Assembly: GCA_900545785.1 (NCBI GenBank)
Contig: URAA01000052.1
Coordinates: forward strand, 1 to 9,605
Source: an uncultured Dialister sp.
GTDB taxonomy: Bacteria > Bacillota > Negativicutes > Veillonellales > Dialisteraceae
Reading direction: 5' to 3'
DNA length: 9,605 bases
Positions 1 to 7,868 of the stretch are shown here, in pieces. Positions within the stretch are counted from its first letter, which is position 1, and each line of letters begins with the position of its first letter. A model generated the notes under the pieces. The model searched no databases. It had not been told where the DNA came from and saw only the letters and a list, made by a program, of their open reading frames with translations. The translations under genes were made by a program, and so were the position numbers.

Positions 1-3000
1 CTGAATCGTCTTGCCCAGGTCCTGCTTAACAGCGGTGCCGCTGTCGTCGCTCAAAGCAAAACCGCCCGTTGCATTTTCGCTGGTACCGTCAGTAACAGCA
101 ACGACGGCATCACTTACGGTCTTCAGCTGATCTTCCGTCGCTGCCCGGCCGGTTACGATGTCAGGATTTGTCACATTCCAAGTCGTGTTATCTAAACCGG
201 TTACATAGCTGCCTGTTTGAGCAACGCCACCAGCCGTAGTTTCTGTCTGAGTACCGATAGTCGCATCGCCGGCTGTGACCGTATTCAAGCCTGTAATATC
301 TTTGGCCAGGCGAACGGTCAATTTGCCATTGTCGCCGTCTTGAGCCGCAACAATACCGATATTATTGTCCGTAGATAATTTGGAAGCATCCGTTTCTCCG
401 CCAACGATATTGACGGTCTTATTTAATTTAACGGCAGCAGAACCGGTATCACCGGTGTATACCATACCGTCATTCAAAGTAGCAACGGTCGCACCGCCAG
501 CAGTAATACGGTTAATAGAATTACCATTGACATCATTTGCCGCCGTGCCTGCTGCAATCGTAGCAGTAGAACCATCGGCACCTGTTAAAGCAATAGTACC
601 GTCCGAACCATTGATAGCAATAGATTCACCGTCTTTACCGTTGACCGTAAGGGCGCCGTCCGTACCACCGGTGCCGGTGCTGCCTAAGGTTACGTTATCG
701 GCGAGTTTCAAGTCATAGGTCGCTGTACCGGTTCCGGTCGTTGACGTAAGCTGCAGGTTATTGCCTGTATAGGTACCATCTGTGCCGGCTGCCGTACCGC
801 CTTCAACGGTTACCGTAGTCGTCGTACCTGATCCGCCGCTGACTCCGGCGATAGCCTGATTCAATTGATTAACGTTAACGCCATCTGTACCGGCTGTACC
901 TGCAGCGACATTCGTAATCTTATTACCACCGTTGTTGAGACCGGTTGCAGTTAAGGTTACGTTACTACCGGACTTAGGTCTGATAGTAATACCATTACCG
1001 CTAAGCGTCGTAGCATTACCCGTGGTAGGATTGGTCAGATAGATCGTTTCCAATCCGCGGAGGGTTTTATTCAAACGAAGGGTAACCGTATTATCACTGA
1101 TGATAGCCCCGATATTAGGCTGAGCGGCAAAATCAGACTGATAATATAATGTATTATCTACACCACCGGTAATCTTCAAGGATTGATTTAAAAGCTTAGT
1201 AACCGTACGCGGTGTTCCATCAGAACCATAGGTTGTACTATAGCTGCTGTCTTTGAAATCACCGGTAGTAGCAAGCATAGTATTGGTCCACTGTTTCATA
1301 TTTACGGCATCCGTATCATACTGACCGGCTGCTAAACCGGTAAGTTTACGCGTTAATGTAGTACCGCTGGCTCCGTCAGTACCAAGGGAAACGACACCGG
1401 CTGTACTGTTCCATACGCCGCCACCGGTAGTTCCCGCATTACCTTTTGTAGAGAGCCAACTGCTCCATGTGCTGTCCTGATTATTCCAGCCCTGACCGGT
1501 AGTATCCGTTGCACGAGTTGTGGAAGAACCGGAACCGATAGCTACGCTACTTGAAACATTGGCCGCAGCACCACTGCCCAAGGCCATCGCATCAGTAGCT
1601 GAAGCATCTACTTTAGCCGTCTTACCGATGGCGATAGCATTTTGAGCCGTAGCATTTGTTTGATAACCAATGGCAATTGTATCTTGTCCGGTATCTGCAG
1701 CACCCGACACAACTTCTCTACCGATAGCAATACTTCTTGTGCCTAAGGCTTTCGTAATATAACCTTGAGCAATCGAACTACCACCGCTGGCGGTCGTATC
1801 ATACCCTTGGGCAATAGTATACGAACTGGAAGCGGTTGTATTTGTCCCTTGTGCAAGGCCGCCACCACCGCTGGCAACCGCATTAAAACCATACGCGTTT
1901 GATCGTACACCAGTAGCCTGAGCCCCACGACCTGCTGCCATGGCTCGTTCACCACTTGCAAGGGCACTTACACCAATAGCAATACCTTCAAGACCGGTAG
2001 CTTTAGACTCGTTCCCTAAAGCAATAGAATTCTCTTTAGTTGCCTGTGAATGTCTGCCAATAGCCGTAGACGTAGTACCCGTAGCTTGCGCATATCCGCC
2101 CATAGCGATTGTATAATATGTACTAGCCGTCGCACCTTGACCGATAGCAATGGCTAATTCACCATTATTATCACCTGCCGCAGTACTGGTATTATTATTA
2201 CCGGCCGTAGCCCCATTACCGATAGCAATGGTACCTGACGCATAAGAACGGGTGTTGGTACCAATGGCCATATTATTTTCATACTCTCTATCCACACCCT
2301 CAGCTTGTCCGACGGACGCATTTTGACCGATGGCAATACCGTGAACAGAGTTCGCTCGGTTTTGAGAACCCACAAGAATAGAGTTGCCGGCCCGTCCGTA
2401 AGCAATATTGTCATGACCAATCATAACACGACCGCCGTTAGCACTTGTGAAACCGCCATCGGCAGACGATTCCTGAGGCGCATATGTCGGTGTCATAGCC
2501 GTCTGATTAGCACCGATAACAACGTCATTATGACCGTAAGCCGTCGCATTGAGACCAATAGCCACTGCATTATACGCTGTACCAACTATTGCATCGGTAC
2601 CGGAATAAGCACCACCGGTAACACTGCCTTGACCGATAGCAATGCCGTAATCAGCTCCTGCCGTAGCGCCGCCGATAGCAACCGTCTCCGTACCGGTAGC
2701 CGATGCGTCTGTCCCCAAAGCAAGAGCATCCTCACCGTTTGACGTAGCCGTACCTACAGAAACGGCACCGGCTCCGGTAGCTGTCGCATTAGCACCTACA
2801 GCCATCGTGTCATTGTCTTGAGTCCCCGGATAGCGCCCTGCAACAACACGCTGTGCTGCCTCTGCCGGTAAAGTTAATGTTGTAGCAACACTCAAGGCCA
2901 AACCGGTTGCCATAGCAAGGCGAAGTAAGTTACCGGCTACTTTTGTACCGGATTGTGATTTGTTTTTACTATGACTTTTGCCACTTCTGAAACGACTACA

Positions 3001-3047
3001 TAGGCATTTCTCACCTTACTCCACACAACCTTGTAAATTTTATTCAT
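1..3047 (-). CDS. Trimeric autotransporter adhesin (YadA/Hia-like), 3' end off window, apparent frameshift in the signal peptide
   Basis: Surface adhesin of the type V secretion class: family members are exported by Sec, trimerise, and display a head and stalk anchored in the outer membrane by a C-terminal YadA barrel. The barrel is not in this window. In order I see an ESPR signal peptide (2854-3047), about 27 YadA-head-type repeats (1525-2805), a Trp-rich linker with four Trp (1411-1488), a neck-like motif with DTDAVN (about 1288-1395), a second one reading KITNVAAG (about 846-930), aspartate-glycine repeats (547-660), and a third neck-like motif with GRAATEDQLK (121-150). I read the passenger frame codon by codon from 2976 to 1 and found no stop. 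The ATG at 3047-3045 is in another frame and ends at a TAG (2939-2937) after 36 codons, so one extra base near 2976-2979 is needed to join them. A GAGGGGG Shine-Dalgarno-like run lies 11 nt upstream. The adhesin class is clear; the ligand is unknown. Confidence 0.9.
547..660 (-). repeat. Asp-Gly repeats (period 9-10 residues) in the adhesin stalk region
   Basis: Four consecutive units each begin with Asp-Gly: DGALTVNGK, DGESIAINGS, DGTIALTGA and DGSTATIAAG. Each has a DG turn followed by alternating hydrophobic and polar residues, as in a short beta-strand, which is consistent with a small repeated beta structure in the fibre. Similar DG-rich segments are known from adhesins of Negativicutes. 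The structure given here is inferred from the pattern only. Confidence 0.6.
1525..2805 (-). repeat. YadA-head-type repeats encoded in the adhesin gene
   Basis: About 427 codons carry roughly 27 copies of a degenerate ~14-residue unit centred on A-I-A-I-G, with alternating small residues such as A-x-A-x-G. Known YadA heads use this repeat to build a left-handed parallel beta-roll in a trimer. Variants include VAIG, IALG, VMIG and ILVG. Three successive units read IAQG or LAQG instead of AIG (about 1750-1850). Two stretches interrupt the periodicity: around 2395-2510 (from NQTAMTPTYAPQ on) and around 2155-2215 (Asn/Thr/Gly-rich). The repeats are divergent at the DNA level, so simple slippage between units looks unlikely apart from recombination between the most similar ones. 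Confidence 0.85.
2854..3047 (-). other. Extended signal peptide (ESPR) of the adhesin, interrupted by a frameshift
   Basis: The first frame gives MNKIYKVVWSKVRNAY followed by VVVSEVAK, a textbook ESPR n-region of large autotransporters (MNKxYxVVW...VSExAK). In the passenger frame the next residues are SHSKNKSQSGTK, then a hydrophobic stretch LALSVATTLTL and a cleavage-like PAEAA at about residues 61-65. Together they form one ~65-residue signal peptide of the expected layout. The join falls in an A4 run (minus strand, 2979-2976); A5 would fuse the two frames exactly after VAK. The passenger frame has no ATG, GTG or TTG of its own before the Met in LRLAMATG (about 2914-2916). Starting there would leave only the hydrophobic core, with no charged n-region. 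Confidence 0.85.
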
Positions 3048-3315
3048 TGAAACTACGACCCCCTCTTTTTCTTACTGACTGTTGTAATAAGATCTGTTTA
3101 CCAAAAAATAAATAAAAGATTTTTAATACAATAAAGAAAAAGCAATAAAAATAAATCGTGCTCTTAAAATGAAAACTTTGCTAACCGAAAAACAAAATAA
3201 TTCTTTTAACACGACTTATTCAATCAACTACATTCACCGATCATAAGCAGGTCATAGAACATCTATCGTCTCTATCATTATTCAAAAGTTAATAGATATT
3301 TATGAATATATATCA

Positions 3316-3344
3316 AGTATAGCAGTTTCCGACAGGGGGTGCAA
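3316..3344 (-). promoter_or_regulatory. Candidate sigma-70-type promoter with extended -10 for the adhesin gene
   Basis: On the minus strand TGC-TATACT (3324-3316) matches an extended -10 element (TGn plus 5 of 6 bases of TATAAT). Exactly 17 bp upstream is TTGCAC (3344-3339), which shares only the TTG of the consensus -35. The spacing is ideal and the extended -10 could compensate for the weak -35. Other promoter-like words nearby are TATAAT at 3439-3434 and TTGACA at 3388-3383, but neither has a partner at a proper distance. Inferred from sequence only. Confidence 0.4.
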
Positions 3345-3362
3345 AAATTGCAACCGGAAACT
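3324..3362. promoter_or_regulatory. Dyad with a nested inner dyad overlapping the candidate promoter
   Basis: AGTTTCCG (3324-3331) and CGGAAACT (3355-3362) form a perfect 8-bp inverted repeat. Inside it, TGCAA (3340-3344) and TTGCA (3348-3352) form a second dyad with a 3-nt loop. The outer arms are 31 bp apart centre to centre, close to three helical turns, which would suit two protein subunits bound to one face of the DNA. The element covers the candidate -35 and ends at the TG of the extended -10. On the plus strand it is followed by T6 (3365-3370), so it could alternatively act as a plus-strand terminator, although no plus-strand gene precedes it. Confidence 0.45.
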
Positions 3363-3481
3363 CATTTTTTATAGAGTTATTATGTCAAAATTACTTTCTC
3401 AAATTCTATCGACAGTTATTAATCGGTATCGAAATTATAAACAGAGTTCTTGAGTCAAAAATGTCTACATATAATTTTGCA

Positions 3482-3535
3482 TAAAAAAAGAGCTGTAGCG
3501 AAATGTGAGTTTCTCCATTTCGTTACAGCTCTTTT
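3482..3535 (-). terminator. Strong rho-independent terminator after yhaN
   Basis: The arms 3486-3505 and 3516-3535 make a stem of about 20 bp with a 10-nt loop; the only imperfection is at 3498/3523, a G-U pair on the plus strand and an A-C mismatch on the minus strand. In the minus-strand transcript it begins right after the yhaN stop (3544-3546) and ends in a U-run (complement of the A7 at 3483-3489). T-runs on both sides make it potentially bidirectional. It separates the yhaO-yhaN unit from the adhesin gene. Confidence 0.88.
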
Positions 3536-3543
3536 GCTTATTT

Positions 3544-6500
3544 TCAGGAAATTCTTTTCTTTCCGTGTATGTTTCCCGATTCCAGATAGATAAATTCGCC
3601 TGTCCCTTTTTCTTTTCCCACCTCTTCTGCAATTTTCATTGTTCTTGCATGACAGGTGAATAAAAATATCTGCTGTTCTTTTCCCAGATCCATGAGAAAT
3701 CGGAGTGTTTCTCTCTGCCGTCCTTCGTCAAAGCGGACAAAAATATCATCCAGTACGATAGGAAGCGGTTCGATTTGTTTGCCGAAGGAAAGTGCCATAG
3801 CAAGACGAATGGCCAGATAGACCTGATCGCCCGTCCCGGAGGACCAGATTTTAGCATCTTTTATGTTATGAGCCTCATCTGTGATCTTGATATCTTTTCC
3901 GTCGGAATCGACAAAAAGAGAATATTTCCCGCCTGTCATTTCTCTGAGGAAACTGTTGGCCGTTTCCACCACTTTCGGTTGTTTTCCCGATTCATATCTT
4001 TCCTGTGTTTTTTCTAAAATATTTTGAGTAAACAGATGGGTCAGCCACTCTTCGACAGCGGCGGAAATTTCCGCTTCCACTTCTCTTTTCTTTTGCAGCA
4101 CCTTGGTAATCGTATCATCTCCTGCCAAGCGGAATATTTCATTTCCCACTGCCCCTTGCTGTTGTTGCAATTCTCCGAGTCTTGCCGATTGTTTCTCTAT
4201 CTCTTCCGCCAATTGTTGATGCTCTTTCATCCATTCATCATATTTACCCGTTTCCAAGATCGCCCAGAGCCGGTTAAATCCGTCTTCGCTCCCTGCATAA
4301 AGGCGGATATCATGTCTTACATTTTTCCAATCTTGAAGCAGCCGGTCATGGTTTTCATGAGCATTCACTTTATCGGCAAAATCTTCCGCATTTTTTGCAT
4401 TGACCAGCCGGAAAAGAGCTTCCATTTCTCTTTTGCATGATTCCCAAGAGAGATTTAATTTATTCATTTCCTGCTCATAAATCGCATGCTGATGGTTTCG
4501 TTCCGCCACCGACTGCCACTGCATATTCCGTTCCCGATTTTCTTCATAGATTTCCGCAATGCTTTCAGGTGTCACCGGATAGGATAAACCGGTCAGTTTA
4601 ATGATGGAGTCTGCCCTTCGATTAAATGAGTCCAGTTTTTCACGAATATTTTCTATCCGCACGTCAATTATTCTCCCTCGACCTTCTTCGGAATAGATCT
4701 TTTGCCACTGTTCTCTTAAATCCGGAATTTTTTCTGAAGAGGTCATGGGAAGTTTATTTTCTGCAAGCCAGTCATTCCATGCTTTGACTGCTTTCGCATG
4801 CAGTTCTTTCAGCTCTTTCCCCTCTTCTGCCCATTCTTTATGAGAAATTTGCTGTTTCTTAATTGTTTCTTTTTTCCATGACAGAGCCTGCTGGCGGGCT
4901 TGGGATTTATAAAAATCATTCCGTTTTTCCTGCAGCATATTTCGGAATGCCGCCAAATCATTTTCATCTTCCGGAAGACGATCAGGGAATTCTTTGACCA
5001 TGATTGCCCGCTCTTTTTCGAGCTCTTTTAAATTTTTATCCAATACATCGAGGCGGTTATCCTTGATATGGCTTACATGGTTATTCATTATAAAGAAAGC
5101 AATCGACAAGAATGCCGCCGCAGCAGCACCGTATAAAACGACATATCCCGAAAAGGACATATAAAAGGCAACGATGCAGGCAACGGCTGCCGCCATAAAA
5201 GCAAGACCCAGATAGAACCAGAAAGTATATTTCTTTTCTTCTTTTGCCAGTAATTGCTTTTTTTCAGTTTGAATCAGCACTTCTTTTTGAATTAAATTTT
5301 CAATTTTTTCAGCTTTTTCTTCATAGGCTTTCCATTCGACTTCCGTGGAAGGAGATGATTTTTCGGTTCCCGCCTCTTCCACTTCCTCTACTTCCGGTTC
5401 TCTTTTTTCCCAGAAATGAAGTTCATTATCTCGCACACCTACACTTTGTGCCAGTCTGTTTCCTTCCTGCCAGTCTACGGAGACACATCGTTCTTTTGTG
5501 GAAAGAGGGCGATCCCACAAAGGCAGTGTATATCCCATGTTGACAAACTTAGCCGCCCACTCCGCTCTTGCATTTTTTAAATCTTCCTCATCGGCAAGGA
5601 GCTGTTTCCATTGTCCCAGATCGACATAAAGTTTTTCCAGTTCCTTCTCCATGCCGATCCATGGAATAATATCTTCTTTTCTTTTAGGCTCATATTCATT
5701 CAGTTTTTCCTGAAGTGCCTCTTTTTGCTCTTTAATCACTTTCATCCGGTTGACCAGATGATTCCACTGCTCTTTCCCGTTGGAGGGAAACAGCTTGACC
5801 TGCTCGCTTAAAGATAACTGCCTTTTTATCTCTCTTGCTCTTTTATAATATTCCCATGCACCCAGACGTTTTTCCAGCAATTTGTCATTTTCTTTATTTT
5901 TTGACAGGAGAGTTTCCAATTCTTCCAATTCTTTTTTGACCGCATCCTGCTTTTTTTGCAATGACGAAAAATCCTTTTCTTGTCCGGAGAGCGTATCCAG
6001 TTCTTCCTCGATTTCAGATAAGCGGGTCAGGAGCTGATTGATTCTCCGTTTCCCTTGGCTGGAAGATACCAAAAGTTTTTCCATATCTTCCGCCGCTTCG
6101 TTTTTGGCTCGTGAAACCTGTTCTCCCCCTTGAAGCATAAAAAACCGGCTTCTCACAGAATCGTTGGAAAGAAAAGAAGTTCCCTGCAAATCCTCTAATC
6201 CCACTGCAAAAATCTGTTCATACATGGTCCTGTTCAGTCCGTGCCACCAGATGACGGGCAATTCCTGATCAGACCTTTCCATATGGCTGTCGATGAACCA
6301 TCTGGTCTTATCTTTGCGGAATACCCGATAGGAACTTCCATCCATACGGGTAAATGCCATATTTCCCTTTTTCCCCTGCCATTTGCCTCGTTCAAAACCA
6401 AATATCATATCGCGGATAAAGCGGAGTAATGTTGTTTTTCCGCTCTCATTTTCTCCCATGACTATATTCAGCTTGTTGACAGAGGGCATCCATGATTCAT

Positions 6501-6546
6501 TTTTATAAATCCCATACTGTTCCAGCTGCAAATCGGTAATTTTCAT
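3544..6546 (-). CDS. yhaN: YhaN-like SMC/Rad50-type ATPase with a central membrane hairpin
   Basis: Large AAA-type ATPase (AAA_27/YhaN family, 1,000 residues), expected to work with the YhaO nuclease on DNA ends much as SbcC/Rad50 works with SbcD/Mre11. Walker A is GENESGKT at residues 31-38 in an N-terminal lobe starting MKITDLQLEQYG. Long charged coiled-coil stretches follow (about 140-440 and 490-870). The C-terminal lobe holds an ABC-type signature SSGTGDQ (902-908), Walker B IVLDDIF (930-936) and a switch histidine in TCHAR (His966). Two hydrophobic segments, about 441-463 and 467-487, form a tight hairpin at the centre. I see no CxxC zinc hook. The start is set by GGAGG 7 nt upstream and by an ATGA overlap with the yhaO stop, which suggests translational coupling. 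The terminator follows directly. The family call is firm; the cellular role is inferred. Confidence 0.9.
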   Translation of the reverse strand: MKITDLQLEQYGIYKNESWMPSVNKLNIVMGENESGKTTLLRFIRDMIFGFERGKWQGKKGNMAFTRMDGSSYRVFRKDKTRWFIDSHMERSDQELPVIWWHGLNRTMYEQIFAVGLEDLQGTSFLSNDSVRSRFFMLQGGEQVSRAKNEAAEDMEKLLVSSSQGKRRINQLLTRLSEIEEELDTLSGQEKDFSSLQKKQDAVKKELEELETLLSKNKENDKLLEKRLGAWEYYKRAREIKRQLSLSEQVKLFPSNGKEQWNHLVNRMKVIKEQKEALQEKLNEYEPKRKEDIIPWIGMEKELEKLYVDLGQWKQLLADEEDLKNARAEWAAKFVNMGYTLPLWDRPLSTKERCVSVDWQEGNRLAQSVGVRDNELHFWEKREPEVEEVEEAGTEKSSPSTEVEWKAYEEKAEKIENLIQKEVLIQTEKKQLLAKEEKKYTFWFYLGLAFMAAAVACIVAFYMSFSGYVVLYGAAAAAFLSIAFFIMNNHVSHIKDNRLDVLDKNLKELEKERAIMVKEFPDRLPEDENDLAAFRNMLQEKRNDFYKSQARQQALSWKKETIKKQQISHKEWAEEGKELKELHAKAVKAWNDWLAENKLPMTSSEKIPDLREQWQKIYSEEGRGRIIDVRIENIREKLDSFNRRADSIIKLTGLSYPVTPESIAEIYEENRERNMQWQSVAERNHQHAIYEQEMNKLNLSWESCKREMEALFRLVNAKNAEDFADKVNAHENHDRLLQDWKNVRHDIRLYAGSEDGFNRLWAILETGKYDEWMKEHQQLAEEIEKQSARLGELQQQQGAVGNEIFRLAGDDTITKVLQKKREVEAEISAAVEEWLTHLFTQNILEKTQERYESGKQPKVVETANSFLREMTGGKYSLFVDSDGKDIKITDEAHNIKDAKIWSSGTGDQVYLAIRLAMALSFGKQIEPLPIVLDDIFVRFDEGRQRETLRFLMDLGKEQQIFLFTCHARTMKIAEEVGKEKGTGEFIYLESGNIHGKKRIS

Positions 6547-7808
6547 TCGTCATCCTCCGTCAGAAGTTCTGCGCCTCTGTATTCCGCTTTTTCAAAAGCA
6601 CGAAGCAACATATCCTCCGGAATAAATTTCATCAGTTCTGTAAAGGTTGCCATTTCCGGTCTCTCTGAAACTGCTTTTTTCAGTATCTCCATTTTCGATT
6701 CTTCCGGCAAACGATTGATTTCATCAAAAGCAGAAAGATAATTTCCGAGAACATCCGGCAATTTTCTTCTTTCTTCTAAATCTATAGCAGGTTTCGTTTC
6801 ATCTTTAATTTCAGAAAAATAACTGAATATATGATGAAATTTCTCCTTATCATTTAAAGTTTGTAAAATATAGTTTTTTCCTTCCGCCGAGGAAAGAGAG
6901 GGCTGCAAAGGACCTTTCCCCTGCAATATCAAACGGACGATATTCGGTTTTCCCGTTTTCTCTTTTAAGGATGCTCTTTGTTTAGTGATTTCCCGTATTA
7001 ATTCTTCCGGATTTTCGAAGGGTGAAATATCTACTTTCATATCTATCCAGCGAATGACATCGGTGGCGATAAATTTCAAAGTAACCGTGCCGTAAGCGCC
7101 TACATCGACAAGGTAACAGCCTTTTTCTCCAAACTCGCTCCGATCGAGGCCCTGCGTATTTCCCGGATAAACGATATAAGGTCGCATGGAGGGGGTTTTT
7201 CGTGTATGAACATGGCCCAAAGCCCAGTAATCCATTCCGATATTTCTCAAATCCTCTATTGTACACGGAGCATACGGCCCTTCCGATACTCCCAACTCCG
7301 TATGAAGCATAGCGATGGCAAATACATCATCTTTTTCTCTTTTGAAGCGTTTTGCCAAATTTTCCGTCACATGTTTTGTTTTATAACTGATTCCGTAAAC
7401 GGTTGCTACTTTTTCTCCTCTCACGATCAAAGGAAAACTGCCAACTTCATCGGCAGAAAAAATATGCACCGTCGGCGGAAGGGGTACCTCTGCACGCCAT
7501 GCTTCATCGGGATCATGATTGCCGTGAACGATAAAAACTTCTATTCCTGCCTGACCTGCTTTATATAATTCTCTGGCAAAAGCCATTTGTGCCGCCAAGC
7601 TGTGGTTCTCACTATTATAAATATCTCCGGAAATTAAAATCGCATCCGCTCTGTAATCTATAGCTGCATTTATTACATTTTCAAAAGCTTTAAAAGTCGC
7701 TTTGTGAATTGCTTCTGTCCATGGACCTGCATCACCGGGATATAATCCGCCGAAGGGTTCTCCCAAATGAAGATCCGCGCAGTGGATAAAAGAAAAATGT
7801 TTTCCCAT
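6543..7808 (-). CDS. yhaO: YhaO-like DNA repair exonuclease (SbcD/Mre11-type metallophosphoesterase)
   Basis: A 421-residue calcineurin-like phosphoesterase, probably the nuclease partner of YhaN. Numbered from the chosen start, the metal-ligand motifs appear in order: D-L-H (12-14) in HCADLHLG, ISGDIYN (Asp62), HGNHD (Asn97-His98), MLHTE (His169) and GHVH (His199, His201). After the catalytic domain (to about residue 240, with YPGNTQGLDRSE) comes a C-terminal region of mixed then helical character, ending in an acidic tail. In Mre11-like proteins this part caps the nuclease and contacts the ATPase. I chose the ATG at 7808 because AGGAGG lies 4 nt upstream and the family motif HCADLHLG follows at once. 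The frame is open upstream to an ATG at 7877, but those 23 residues overlap the terminator hairpin and look non-coding. The stop overlaps the yhaN start by 4 nt. Confidence 0.9.
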   Translation of the reverse strand: MGKHFSFIHCADLHLGEPFGGLYPGDAGPWTEAIHKATFKAFENVINAAIDYRADAILISGDIYNSENHSLAAQMAFARELYKAGQAGIEVFIVHGNHDPDEAWRAEVPLPPTVHIFSADEVGSFPLIVRGEKVATVYGISYKTKHVTENLAKRFKREKDDVFAIAMLHTELGVSEGPYAPCTIEDLRNIGMDYWALGHVHTRKTPSMRPYIVYPGNTQGLDRSEFGEKGCYLVDVGAYGTVTLKFIATDVIRWIDMKVDISPFENPEELIREITKQRASLKEKTGKPNIVRLILQGKGPLQPSLSSAEGKNYILQTLNDKEKFHHIFSYFSEIKDETKPAIDLEERRKLPDVLGNYLSAFDEINRLPEESKMEILKKAVSERPEMATFTELMKFIPEDMLLRAFEKAEYRGAELLTEDDE

Positions 7809-7812
7809 ATGT

Positions 7813-7818
7813 CCTCCT
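7813..7818 (-). promoter_or_regulatory. Ribosome-binding site that fixes the yhaO start
   Basis: A perfect AGGAGG lies 4 nt before the ATG at 7808. Spacing is slightly short, but the match is full and no such site precedes the longer in-frame ATG at 7877. The bases between 7819 and 7868 are AT-rich; TATGAT (about 7851-7846 on the minus strand) is a possible -10 for yhaO, without a convincing -35. Confidence 0.65.
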
Positions 7819-7868
7819 ACAAGGGTATTATTATTTATTTTATCATAATTTTTGCCGATTATTGCAAT

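Larger units (their letters stand above)
3048..3485. other. AT-rich non-coding region upstream of the adhesin gene
   Basis: About 440 bp between the terminator after yhaN and the adhesin start. I see no open reading frame worth calling on either strand and no tRNA or known RNA family. It is visibly richer in A and T than the flanking genes. It holds the dyad at 3324-3362, a candidate promoter (3316-3344) and a GAGGGGG ribosome-binding run (3059-3065). If the candidate promoter is right, the adhesin mRNA has an untranslated leader of about 260 nt, long enough for post-transcriptional control. Confidence 0.7.

Noticed and set aside
365..718. Plus-strand open frame of 117 codons
   Set aside because: It lies antisense to the adhesin's in-frame passenger, has low-complexity composition mirroring the Thr/Gly/Ala codons opposite, and has no good ribosome-binding site. 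It is a shadow of the minus-strand gene.
2305..2742. Plus-strand open frame of 145 codons opposite the head repeats
   Set aside because: Its periodic, unrecognisable protein is the complement of the repeated AIAIG codons. The minus-strand reading gives clear YadA-head units across the same bases.
1525..2805. Periodic near-repeats that might suggest a CRISPR-like or satellite array
   Set aside because: The period is about 42 bp, units are degenerate at the DNA level, and the frame encodes a coherent beta-roll repeat protein with no stop.
1..2940. Striking excess of the palindrome ACCGGT (about 15 copies I could count)
   Set aside because: The copies fall in the codon frame as ACC GGT, encoding Thr-Gly, the commonest dipeptide in this passenger. 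Codon preference explains it; no uptake or modification signal is needed.
3434..3439. Perfect TATAAT on the minus strand upstream of the adhesin
   Set aside because: The nearest -35-like word, TTGACT (3458-3453), is only 13 bp away, too close. In such AT-rich DNA a lone -10 word is expected by chance; kept only as an alternative.
3775..6429. Several plus-strand open frames of 60-140 codons opposite yhaN
   Set aside because: They are Phe/Leu-rich complements of the Lys/Glu-rich coiled-coil codons of yhaN, with no recognisable motifs or start signals.
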